A stretch of 16,501 nucleotides of DNA, taken from NCBI GenBank assembly GCA_045636025.1, contig JAZTWP010000081.1:1-16501 (forward strand), read 5' to 3'. This DNA comes from UBA1081 sp045636025 (lineage in GTDB: Bacteria > Bacillota > Clostridia > Oscillospirales > Acutalibacteraceae). A model generated the notes under the pieces. It did not search any database. It saw only the letters and a program-made list of their open reading frames with translations, and had not been told where the DNA came from. The position numbers and the translations under genes were made by a program. Position 1 is the first letter of the stretch, and each line of letters begins with the position of its first letter. Of the stretch, positions 7,860 through 15,339 are shown piece after piece.

Positions 7860-9974
7860 ATGTTTTGTAAAAATTGCGGAGCCAACATAAATGACGGTGA
7901 AATATTCTGTCCTGAATGTGGCACAAAGCAGGATGTTGTTCAGCAGGAAGTTGCACAGCCTGAAGTTCAGCAGTACAATTCCCAGCCCGCAGCTGATGTT
8001 ACAGCACCCGAAGGTGTTGCAGCAGTCAAAGCAGGCGGCGACAAGAAAAAATTTGCGATCATCGGTATCGCAGCAGCAGTAGTTGCATTACTTCTCGTTC
8101 TTATCTTCGCATTTGGCGGTAAGGGCGGCAGTGATGAGCTTGATTTTGCTCTTTTCACAAAAGACGGTAATCTTTACATCAATTATCTTAAAGATAATTC
8201 AACACAGAAGCTTTCATCAAAGGGTAGCTATACCAGTGAAAAATATTGCGCAGAAAACGGTTATCTCTACTTCCTTGATGATTATGACAACGGTTCATAC
8301 ACTCTTCGTTATACCGATACAACTGTCAAAAAGGCAGAAGACCGTACAGTTGAAAAAATTGTTTCCGGTGTATTGACTTATACTGTAAGCAACGACGGTA
8401 AAATGATTTACTACAAAACTGATGAAGGCGTTTTATATGCTCACAATTATGAAGAGAAAACAAAAATCGGCGATGATGTCAGTTCATATTATTGTGATGA
8501 AAAAAATAACGTTGTAGCATATCTTGAAATTGATGAAGATGATGACGACGAAACAGTTTATAAGCTTTACAGCGTAAACAAGAAATACGAGAAGACAGAA
8601 GTCCTCAAGGATGTTGAGGATTGGGAACGTGTAAACAACTCCGACGAACCTTATAAGCTTATTCTTTTTGCAAACGACAAAGTTTACTTATTTGAAGGCG
8701 GCAAACTTACTACATTAAGAGAATCATTCTCAATTGATGATGATGAAGTATTCACATTCGTTGCAATGGATGATAAGAACAACTTCTATTACACTCTTGG
8801 TGAAGAAGGCGATGCAACAGACGCTGCAGATTACCTCACAGACAGCAAGAAGTCAAGCGACGAAAATGTAGTTATGCCTGATGAAGACGATACTAAGTAT
8901 TGGGAAGAATGGTATGAGAGTTACTGGTATTCATATGCTACAAAGTACACAGATGAATACTATGCAGACCTCAAGGCATACAAAGAAAAGGTTGCAAGAG
9001 ACGATATCAGAGATTACCTTGAAGAAGGTGTTGAAATCAGCGGCATTTCAAAAACAAACCTTATCTACTTCAACGGTAAGGAAGATGTTACTCTTGTTGA
9101 AAACATTTCAGGTGCATCTAAACTTGCAGACAATGTTATCAAATATACAAAGTCAGACCTTGCTGTTGACGTAAGTATTGATATTGACGATATCGTAAAG
9201 AAGGTTGTCAAGGACGACGAAGCTGAAGACGGTACATTCGGCGAGGATAACACATCTTTCTATGTATCATCATGGGATATCATTGAGTATGTAAAAGAAC
9301 AGCTTGTCAGCGGTTACACAAAGGGTGTTCTTGTTGATAACACTCCCTGCACAATCAAGTCAATCGTTATTGCAGATACAGATGACGAAGATATGGCTGT
9401 ATTCAACAGTATCTCTGCAAAAATAAACTCTGACAAAACAGCAATTTACTACATCGAAGAAACAGATGAAGAAACAGGCACAGGAACTCTTTACAAGATG
9501 GATATCAAGAGCAAGGCCCTCGGTGAAGCTAAAGAAGTTTACAAAGATGTATATTCATACTGGTTCGATGATGACAACAACATCTATACAACAAAAGAGC
9601 CTGATATTGATGATTACGGTTATGTAAAATCTGTATCACTTTATAAGAATGATAAGCTCATCAGTGATGATGTTAAATACGAAGAATATATGTCTTATAA
9701 TTTACTTGACAGCGGCGAATTTATGTATGAGACAGATTATTCTTCAAAGCATTATACAGCAAAGCTCAATATGTATGACGGAAAGAATCCTGTTACAATT
9801 GCTGATGATGTTTATGACTATTGCGTAATGAGCGCAGAAAAGATCTTCTTCATCAGTGATTATGATGATGGCGAAGGCGATCTTAACCTCTGGACAGGTG
9901 CTAAGAAAGACCTCATCAAGGTTGATGACGGTGTTTCATCAGTATTCCTTCCCTCAGTAATCGAAAAGAAGTAA
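7860..9974 (+). CDS. Zinc-ribbon, single-pass membrane protein with large acidic propeller-like external domain
   Basis: 704 residues; no enzyme motif recognised. Zinc ribbon C3/C6/C17/C20, a Gln/Pro/Ala linker (about 24-60), basic DKKK, one membrane helix (about 65-86), then roughly 620 external residues. The external part has many short repeats of the type DGNLYIN, NGYLYFLDD, DGKMIYYK, NDKVYLFEGG, DDNNIYTT and EKIFFISDY, typical of beta-propeller blades (WD40-like or DUF5050-like). It is strongly acidic, with Asp/Glu runs such as DEDDDDET, and has a Tyr/Trp-rich stretch at residues 347-374. It shares N-terminus and topology with the protein at 10145 but not the external domain. It follows the phosphatase in the operon. 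It may be a kinase substrate or co-receptor (inference). Architecture is clear, propeller assignment moderate, function unknown. Confidence 0.88.
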   Translation: MFCKNCGANINDGEIFCPECGTKQDVVQQEVAQPEVQQYNSQPAADVTAPEGVAAVKAGGDKKKFAIIGIAAAVVALLLVLIFAFGGKGGSDELDFALFTKDGNLYINYLKDNSTQKLSSKGSYTSEKYCAENGYLYFLDDYDNGSYTLRYTDTTVKKAEDRTVEKIVSGVLTYTVSNDGKMIYYKTDEGVLYAHNYEEKTKIGDDVSSYYCDEKNNVVAYLEIDEDDDDETVYKLYSVNKKYEKTEVLKDVEDWERVNNSDEPYKLILFANDKVYLFEGGKLTTLRESFSIDDDEVFTFVAMDDKNNFYYTLGEEGDATDAADYLTDSKKSSDENVVMPDEDDTKYWEEWYESYWYSYATKYTDEYYADLKAYKEKVARDDIRDYLEEGVEISGISKTNLIYFNGKEDVTLVENISGASKLADNVIKYTKSDLAVDVSIDIDDIVKKVVKDDEAEDGTFGEDNTSFYVSSWDIIEYVKEQLVSGYTKGVLVDNTPCTIKSIVIADTDDEDMAVFNSISAKINSDKTAIYYIEETDEETGTGTLYKMDIKSKALGEAKEVYKDVYSYWFDDDNNIYTTKEPDIDDYGYVKSVSLYKNDKLISDDVKYEEYMSYNLLDSGEFMYETDYSSKHYTAKLNMYDGKNPVTIADDVYDYCVMSAEKIFFISDYDDGEGDLNLWTGAKKDLIKVDDGVSSVFLPSVIEKK

Positions 9975-10012
9975 TATTTACTTAAAAGATTATTAAAGTA
10001 AATAAAAAAACG

Positions 10013-10053
10013 GCAAACAGCAGAATATTGTGCATTGAAGTTCTGCTGTTTGC
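10013..10053 (+). terminator. Strong hairpin after the propeller-protein gene
   Basis: A perfect 13-bp stem, GCAAACAGCAGAA (10013-10025) with TTCTGCTGTTTGC (10041-10053), and a 15-base loop. The T-run after it on the + strand is weak (TTTG), while seven A's precede it, so as written it is a better terminator for the - strand. TTGTGCA occurs in the loop (10028-10034) and again just after the stem (10055-10061). It could also protect the 3' end of the upstream message. Confidence 0.55.
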
Positions 10054-10079
10054 TTTGTGCAAAAAAACAACATTACCTG

Positions 10080-10124
10080 AAGCGACAGATAAGACCGTAG
10101 GTACTTAAAAAATGTCGCTTTTTT
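10080..10124 (+). terminator. Intrinsic terminator / putative attenuator upstream of gene at 10145
   Basis: An 8-bp stem AAGCGACA (10080-10087) with TGTCGCTT (10113-10120), running into a six-T tract (10119-10124). The loop is 25 bases. The T-run ends only 6 bases before the AGAGGAG ribosome binding site (10131-10137), leaving no room for a promoter after it. Transcripts for the next genes must therefore read through it. TACCT (10074-10078) can pair with AGGTA (10099-10103), giving an H-type pseudoknot with an A-rich third loop. No known riboswitch class was recognised. Confidence 0.5.
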
Positions 10125-10130
10125 GGTTTA

Positions 10131-10137
10131 AGAGGAG
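10131..10137 (+). promoter_or_regulatory. Ribosome binding site deciding the start at 10145
   Basis: AGAGGAG is 7 bases before ATG 10145 but only 1 base before the in-frame ATG at 10139 and downstream of the ATG at 10112. The choice is supported by the sibling protein, which also starts MFC with cysteines at 3 and 6. Confidence 0.75.
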
Positions 10138-10144
10138 AATGAAA

Positions 10145-11455
10145 ATGTTTTGTAATAACTGCGGAGCAAACCTCAATCCCGGTGAAGTTTTCTGCCCCAA
10201 CTGCGGTGCAAGAAACGATATGCCCGAACAGCAGGTAAACCCTTTTGAAAATCAGAATAACGTAGGCAACGAGCAGACATTTGTTGCACCTGAAAAGTCA
10301 GCTAAGAAATTTATGCCTGTAATTATTGCTGCAGTTGCAGTTGTAGCAGCTCTTATTCTTGTTATAGCTCTTATTTCAGGCTCAGGAAGCAAGGCTAAGT
10401 ATGCAGATGAAAATGCTTTTGCTGATGCAATGAAGCAGGTTGATAAGGATTCTGAACAGCGTCAGGTTCTTGATGTTATGGCTGCTGCAATGAATCTTGT
10501 GTTCAATTCAGAAAGTTTTGAATATGAAGTAAAATATGATTCAGAATCTGTTGGCGGTAAAGTAATTTTCGGCAAAGATATCACATCTTCAAAATTACTT
10601 CTTAATTCAGATGATTTTGAAACATACGGCATTTATGAAAACGGAATGTTCAGTGCTGTTGCATGGGGCGATGAAGGCGTAGAAATGAATGTTGCAAAGA
10701 TTCTTGAAGGTTCTCAGGAATTTGAAAATGAATTTCTTGATATGCTTGATGAAGAGATTGAAGATATTGAAGACTACGGAACAGACGAACAGTATGAACT
10801 TGTGTCAGGTTTTGTAGCAAAGCTTAAAGAGAATATGCCTGCTATCGATAAGGCTGCAAAAAAAGTAATTGCAGACAATCATATCAATTACGATGCATTT
10901 GTTGAAATTTACGACAATGCTGCAGTACCTTATTTCAAGACATCAATGGAAGCTTATGACATTGTTGATGCTGAAGTTCCTTCTCTTGACACAATGTTTG
11001 ATCTTGCTGCTGATTTCATTGCAACAGGTCTTGATGCAAACGATATCGATGCTACATCAACTGTAACAGGCAAGGGCAAATCAAAGGCTACAGAGTATTC
11101 AATTGAAGTTAACCTTATTGATCTTCTTGATTCACTTGTAAAATATGCATCTTCAAATGAGCAGCTTAAGAACTTGTTTGATGAAGACGCATGGGATTAC
11201 TATGCTGAAGAGATCGATTACATGAAGGATTATAAGGATTGGTATGATCTCAAGATCAACGCAACTGTTCAGGGCGGTTACATCACAAAGCTCAAGGTTA
11301 AGGTTGATGATGAATCATTCACACTTAATTTTGCAAATGTAAATGATGCAAAAATCACTGATGAAGAAATTGCAGAAGTAAAAAATTATATCGAAGATGC
11401 AGACGATATCTATGAAATCGCAGACGTTTACGATATTATTGATGAAATGTTTTAA
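10145..11455 (+). CDS. Zinc-ribbon, single-pass membrane protein with unknown external domain
   Basis: 436 residues. Zinc ribbon C3/C6/C17/C20 closely matches the previous protein. It is followed by an Asn/Gln-rich linker (about 25-52), KK, one membrane helix (about 56-77), and about 355 external residues. I do not recognise the external part. It is acidic, rich in Asp/Glu/Ala/Val, and seems to mix helices (ENAFADAMKQVDKDSEQRQ) with beta segments (ESFEYEVKYDSESVGGKVIF; GYITKLKVKVDDESFTLNF). This resembles secreted clostridial lipoprotein-like folds, although no lipobox is present. Its stop is only 3 bases before the first ABC half-transporter, so it may be translationally coupled to it and linked to the exporter's function (inference). 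Expression probably depends on read-through of the hairpin before it. Confidence 0.85.
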   Translation: MFCNNCGANLNPGEVFCPNCGARNDMPEQQVNPFENQNNVGNEQTFVAPEKSAKKFMPVIIAAVAVVAALILVIALISGSGSKAKYADENAFADAMKQVDKDSEQRQVLDVMAAAMNLVFNSESFEYEVKYDSESVGGKVIFGKDITSSKLLLNSDDFETYGIYENGMFSAVAWGDEGVEMNVAKILEGSQEFENEFLDMLDEEIEDIEDYGTDEQYELVSGFVAKLKENMPAIDKAAKKVIADNHINYDAFVEIYDNAAVPYFKTSMEAYDIVDAEVPSLDTMFDLAADFIATGLDANDIDATSTVTGKGKSKATEYSIEVNLIDLLDSLVKYASSNEQLKNLFDEDAWDYYAEEIDYMKDYKDWYDLKINATVQGGYITKLKVKVDDESFTLNFANVNDAKITDEEIAEVKNYIEDADDIYEIADVYDIIDEMF

Positions 11456-11458
11456 TTT

Positions 11459-13528
11459 ATGAAATTTTTTGCCGGCTATCTGAAAAAACACAGCTTCCTT
11501 GCTATTATAATTGTGCTGCTTCTTGCGGCAGAAGCCGTGTTGTGTCTTGTTACACCTGCATTATTCGGCAATATCGTTGATACGGGAATTATGTGCAAAG
11601 GTTTCGGTGATGAATACCCCAAGGTTGTCAGCCGAAGTGCCTTTGCACTTTTTTCTGAGGTGTTGCCGCAAACAGAATATGAGAAGCTTGAAGCGTTATA
11701 TTCTTTGTCGGTTGAATTTCCTGAGACTCTTGATGAAAAATACAAAACAGATAAGTTTTGCTATTTTCTTGTTGATGATGAGAATGCAGAAGAGGTCGCA
11801 GAGCTGTACAGAAATGCTGTAATGTCTGCAATTCTCTCTGTAAGGGAAGTCAGTGGCTATGATAAGTACAATTATAACGACTTTCTTGATAAAGTTTCCC
11901 TGAACTCACTTAATATGTTGGTGGGTTCTGTTTCGCTGTCTGAAAAAACAAAGAATGACAATTTTGCAGAAGCGTCACAGACAGATGCGTCGGTAAAACT
12001 GCAGGTTGCATCAATTCTTCTTGCGTATATTTATGACGATGCGGGAATTGACTGCAAAACTGTTCAGCAGAAATACATAACAGACAATGCAATCACAATG
12101 GGTATATGTGTTGTATGTCAGTTGATTTGTGTTGTGATGTCAACTTTTATGATTTCAGGTTTTTCTTCGGGACTTGAAAAAGATATCAGAGTTGACGTAA
12201 TGAAAAAGGCGTTCACATTAAAAAAAGAAGATCTCAGAACAATCACTCCCGCTATGATTTCGGGAATGATGAAAAATGATTCCGCAAGTATAGGTCTTGC
12301 AATGAATTATGTTATCAGAGCACTTGTATATTCGCTTATCGTGGCTGTTGCAGGTTGTGTGCTTACCTTTATGCACAATGCTGTTTTCGGCTGGCTGATT
12401 CTCGGTTGTTCTGTTTTTATTATGATTGTTGCTGCAATCATCTATGCCGTGAGTAATTCCGCATATATCAGAATGCAGAAGTCTTATTCGGAATATTTTG
12501 CGGTTGTGAGAAAAAATCTTGATCTCATTTTCAGTATAAGAGCACTTAATGCTCAGAAAACTGAACACAAACGAGCAGATGCGCTCACTGCTTCAATAAG
12601 AAAAGATGAAAGCTTTGTTATGAAGCTTGTTATCAGCGCCCTGAGTTTTGCAGGACTGCTGATGAATATTATGACCGCTGTGGCAATTGTCCTGGGCGGT
12701 GAAGCAATGCTTACATCAGGTCTTCCCATGCGATATATCGTTACAGACCTGCAGTACAGCTTCCTTGTTGTGTCTTCATTTATGATGGTTGGTGCAATAA
12801 TTGTTTTTATACCGAGAGCAGTTATTTCACTTAAAAAAGTTGACACAATTATAGAGTATAAAGTTAACAATGAAAATAATTCCGAAAGAAGATTATGTCC
12901 CGACATCGCAGAAGAGATTTCTTTCTCTGAAGTCAGACTTTTTGAAAATTCCGCTGAAATAAGCTTCAGCGCAAGAAAAGGTCAGCTTGTTCTCATTACA
13001 GGTGAAACGGGTACGGGCAAAACATTGCTTGCAGATGCTATGATGAGAGAGTTTGAGCCTTTCTCGGGAAAAATTCTTCTTAACGGTTCAGATATAACAG
13101 AATTTGATGATGAATACGGTGCAAAGTATTTTTCTGCTATGAAAAGTACGCCTACACTGTTTTCTGACACTCTCAGAAGAAATATGATTTTATACGGTGC
13201 CGCTGACGATGATGCGGTTATGCTTGAGGCTTTGAAAAAGGCGCATTGCGACTTTATGCCGTCGCATCAGGGGGCACTTGAAATATTTCTTAAAAACGGC
13301 GGTGAAAAATACAGCGGTGGTCAGCGAACAAGACTGAATCTGGCTTGCGTAATGGCAAAAAAAGCTCAGGTATATATTTTTGATGACTGCCTTAATGCCG
13401 TTAATAAAGAAATGCGAGCAGAAATTTACCGTGAAATAAATGAGCTTAAAAAAGAAGCAGTTGTGTTTGTTATTTCAAACAATGCAGAGGGGTTGGAAGT
13501 TGACAAAACGGTAAATCTGCATTTTTAA
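11459..13528 (+). CDS. ABC exporter half-transporter with degenerate ATPase site and large external loop
   Basis: 689 residues: membrane domain (about 1-470) fused to an ATP-binding domain (about 480-689). TM1 is at about 11-36. An unusually long external insertion (about 44-210) separates it from TM2, where half-transporters normally have a short loop. Walker A GETGTGKT (515-522) and signature YSGGQ (618-622) are intact. Aligned with the partner subunit, the Q-loop Gln is Ser (S563), the Walker B catalytic Glu is Asp (IFDD, D643), the D-loop reads NAVN, and the switch His is Asn (N674). It therefore probably binds ATP but hydrolyses it poorly, as in one subunit of heterodimeric exporters such as TM287/288 and BmrCD. 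The start at 11459 has no clear ribosome binding site; it is 3 bases after the previous stop, suggesting coupling. Export substrate unknown. Confidence 0.9.
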   Translation: MKFFAGYLKKHSFLAIIIVLLLAAEAVLCLVTPALFGNIVDTGIMCKGFGDEYPKVVSRSAFALFSEVLPQTEYEKLEALYSLSVEFPETLDEKYKTDKFCYFLVDDENAEEVAELYRNAVMSAILSVREVSGYDKYNYNDFLDKVSLNSLNMLVGSVSLSEKTKNDNFAEASQTDASVKLQVASILLAYIYDDAGIDCKTVQQKYITDNAITMGICVVCQLICVVMSTFMISGFSSGLEKDIRVDVMKKAFTLKKEDLRTITPAMISGMMKNDSASIGLAMNYVIRALVYSLIVAVAGCVLTFMHNAVFGWLILGCSVFIMIVAAIIYAVSNSAYIRMQKSYSEYFAVVRKNLDLIFSIRALNAQKTEHKRADALTASIRKDESFVMKLVISALSFAGLLMNIMTAVAIVLGGEAMLTSGLPMRYIVTDLQYSFLVVSSFMMVGAIIVFIPRAVISLKKVDTIIEYKVNNENNSERRLCPDIAEEISFSEVRLFENSAEISFSARKGQLVLITGETGTGKTLLADAMMREFEPFSGKILLNGSDITEFDDEYGAKYFSAMKSTPTLFSDTLRRNMILYGAADDDAVMLEALKKAHCDFMPSHQGALEIFLKNGGEKYSGGQRTRLNLACVMAKKAQVYIFDDCLNAVNKEMRAEIYREINELKKEAVVFVISNNAEGLEVDKTVNLHF

Positions 13529-13549
13529 TCAGACGAAAGGAGAAAACAG

Positions 13550-15271
13550 ATGGCTGCACAGAATTCATCATTTATGATGCACCTTGATATGCAGAAAAAA
13601 GCTGATGCCGGCATAAATAAGGCATCGGCGAAAAGATTTCTGACTGATTTCGGTTATCGCTCATATTTTATGATAGCTGTTTTTGTCTGTGCGGTAATCG
13701 GTTCTGTTGCTTTTGTAAAAATTCCCGTTTATCTGGGTGAAATTATTGATATTTTTGTTTCTGCAATAATTGCCTCAGCAATCAAGGGTGTTGCTGATTT
13801 TGACTCTCAGGTCATTATGAAAACATTGCTCAGTCTCGCTGCAGCGGTAATTGTTAATACACTGATGACCGTTTTGCAGAGTTTGATTGCAATTGAAATT
13901 TCATCAAAATATTGCGAATCTCTCAGAAGCAGAGCTTTCGGCAAACTCGGTAAAGTTGAAGTTTCTTATGTGGATATCAGATCCAGAAACGAAGTGAACA
14001 ATATTTTTACAACTGTTATCGATGAACTCAATCAGCACATCAGTTCTTTTATTTCACAGAGTCTGACTTCTGTGATTCTTGTTGTGATGATTCTGTATTA
14101 TATCTTCTCCATAGATTTGATTTTCGGTGCAATTGCCGTTGCCGCAGTGCTGTTTCAGATTCTGTTTTCGGTTCTTTTGCCTTTCTTCAGCGGAAAAGAC
14201 AATGGAAGCAAAACTCAGAATACAACAGATTACACAGAAATTGCAGAAAATCTTATTACACTTAAACATTCGGGTGTTGCCACAAAGCTTCTGAATGCTG
14301 TTGAGGCTGATGAAAAATCTGTTGCAAAAAAAATACGCTCTGCAAGATTCCTTGGGGGAATCGGATCAGCGACGGGTGAATTTTTTGTGTCGGCAGCAAC
14401 TGTTGCAATTATAATTTTCGGTGCAGTCAGAATTATAAATGGTGATATTTCTGCAGGTCTTCTCATTTCAGTTGTAATTTTCATCAAAAGAATTGTAACA
14501 CCTCTGACTCAGATGACGGGTATAGGCGGAGCTTTCAGTGCTGTACTTTCAACGGCAGATAAATTCTTTGCCTTTATGGCTGCAAAGAATGAAGCATCAG
14601 GCAATAAAAAAGTTAATAAAAATTTTCCTCGTCAGCAGATATGTTTTGAAAATATCAGCTACAGATATCCGCTTTCACCATCAGATGTTTTTGAGGACTT
14701 TTCTCTTACTCTTGAAAGCAAAGGTATAACAACACTTGTGGGGGTAACCGGTGTGGGAAAAACAACACTTCTCAAGCTTATGCTCGGTTTTTACACTCCG
14801 CAGAAAGGTGTTGTGACACTTAACGGTATCCCCGTGACGGAAATCAATATAAAAAATTACAGAGACAGATTTTCTGTAATCACTCAGGAAGCAACGCTGT
14901 TTGATTGCTCTATAGCTGAGAATATTTCTTATCCCAAAAAGGATTTTGACAAAAACAGAGCAGACGAAATAATGAAAAAGCTCGGTGCTGCAGATTTTCT
15001 TTCAGGTCTTCCCGACGGATATGATACTGTTTTTTGCAGTAATCCTGAAAATCTCTCAGGCGGTCAGATTCAGATGATTCTTATGGCAAGAGCTTTGTAT
15101 AACAATAAGAAGTTTATTGTGCTTGATGAGGCTTTCACAAACGTTGATACAAAAAGTGGAAACCGTCTTTTTGATGTGCTCAAAGAAATTTCAAAAGACC
15201 ACGGTGTTATAATCGTTTCTCACAAATGGATAAACTCTGAAAAAGTTGACAATATTGTGCAGATAAGCTAA
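13550..15271 (+). CDS. ABC exporter half-transporter with canonical ATPase site
   Basis: 573 residues, standard half-transporter length: six-helix membrane domain (about 1-350) and ATP-binding domain (about 355-573). All catalytic elements are present: Walker A GVTGVGKT (398-405), Q-loop Gln Q446, signature LSGGQ (502-506), Walker B VLDE (D526, E527) and switch His H558. Start ATG 13550 follows AAAGGAG (13536-13542) at 7 bases and lies 21 bases after the upstream half-transporter, so the two form a heterodimer with this subunit supplying most of the hydrolysis. Helices near 40-80 and 130-190 match exporter TM1-TM4. It is the last gene before an independent promoter. No clear terminator is seen after it. 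Exporter class secure; substrate unknown. Confidence 0.94.
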   Translation: MAAQNSSFMMHLDMQKKADAGINKASAKRFLTDFGYRSYFMIAVFVCAVIGSVAFVKIPVYLGEIIDIFVSAIIASAIKGVADFDSQVIMKTLLSLAAAVIVNTLMTVLQSLIAIEISSKYCESLRSRAFGKLGKVEVSYVDIRSRNEVNNIFTTVIDELNQHISSFISQSLTSVILVVMILYYIFSIDLIFGAIAVAAVLFQILFSVLLPFFSGKDNGSKTQNTTDYTEIAENLITLKHSGVATKLLNAVEADEKSVAKKIRSARFLGGIGSATGEFFVSAATVAIIIFGAVRIINGDISAGLLISVVIFIKRIVTPLTQMTGIGGAFSAVLSTADKFFAFMAAKNEASGNKKVNKNFPRQQICFENISYRYPLSPSDVFEDFSLTLESKGITTLVGVTGVGKTTLLKLMLGFYTPQKGVVTLNGIPVTEINIKNYRDRFSVITQEATLFDCSIAENISYPKKDFDKNRADEIMKKLGAADFLSGLPDGYDTVFCSNPENLSGGQIQMILMARALYNNKKFIVLDEAFTNVDTKSGNRLFDVLKEISKDHGVIIVSHKWINSEKVDNIVQIS

Positions 15272-15289
15272 ATATTTCATTGCTTTTTG

Positions 15290-15318
15290 TTTACAAAAAA
15301 AATTCTTTGTGATACAAT
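15290..15318 (+). promoter_or_regulatory. Sigma-A promoter for the epimerase gene
   Basis: TTTACA (15290-15295), 17-base spacer, TACAAT (15313-15318), with TGA directly before it giving an extended -10. Transcription would start near 15325, leaving a leader of only about 15 bases that still contains the CGAGGTG ribosome binding site (15327-15333). The epimerase is therefore probably its own transcription unit. Confidence 0.75.
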
Positions 15319-15339
15319 ATACTTTACGAGGTGAAACTT

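Noticed and set aside
10112..10144. Upstream ATG starts (10112, 10139) for the ribbon protein
   Set aside because: 10112 lies in the terminator stem with no Shine-Dalgarno; 10139 is only 1 base after it. ATG 10145 matches the sibling protein's N-terminus.
15284..15299. TTTTTGT-TT-ACAAAAA inverted repeat as a terminator for the ABC operon
   Set aside because: AT-only apart from one G-C pair, 2-base loop, no T-run after it, and it overlaps the -35 box of the epimerase promoter.
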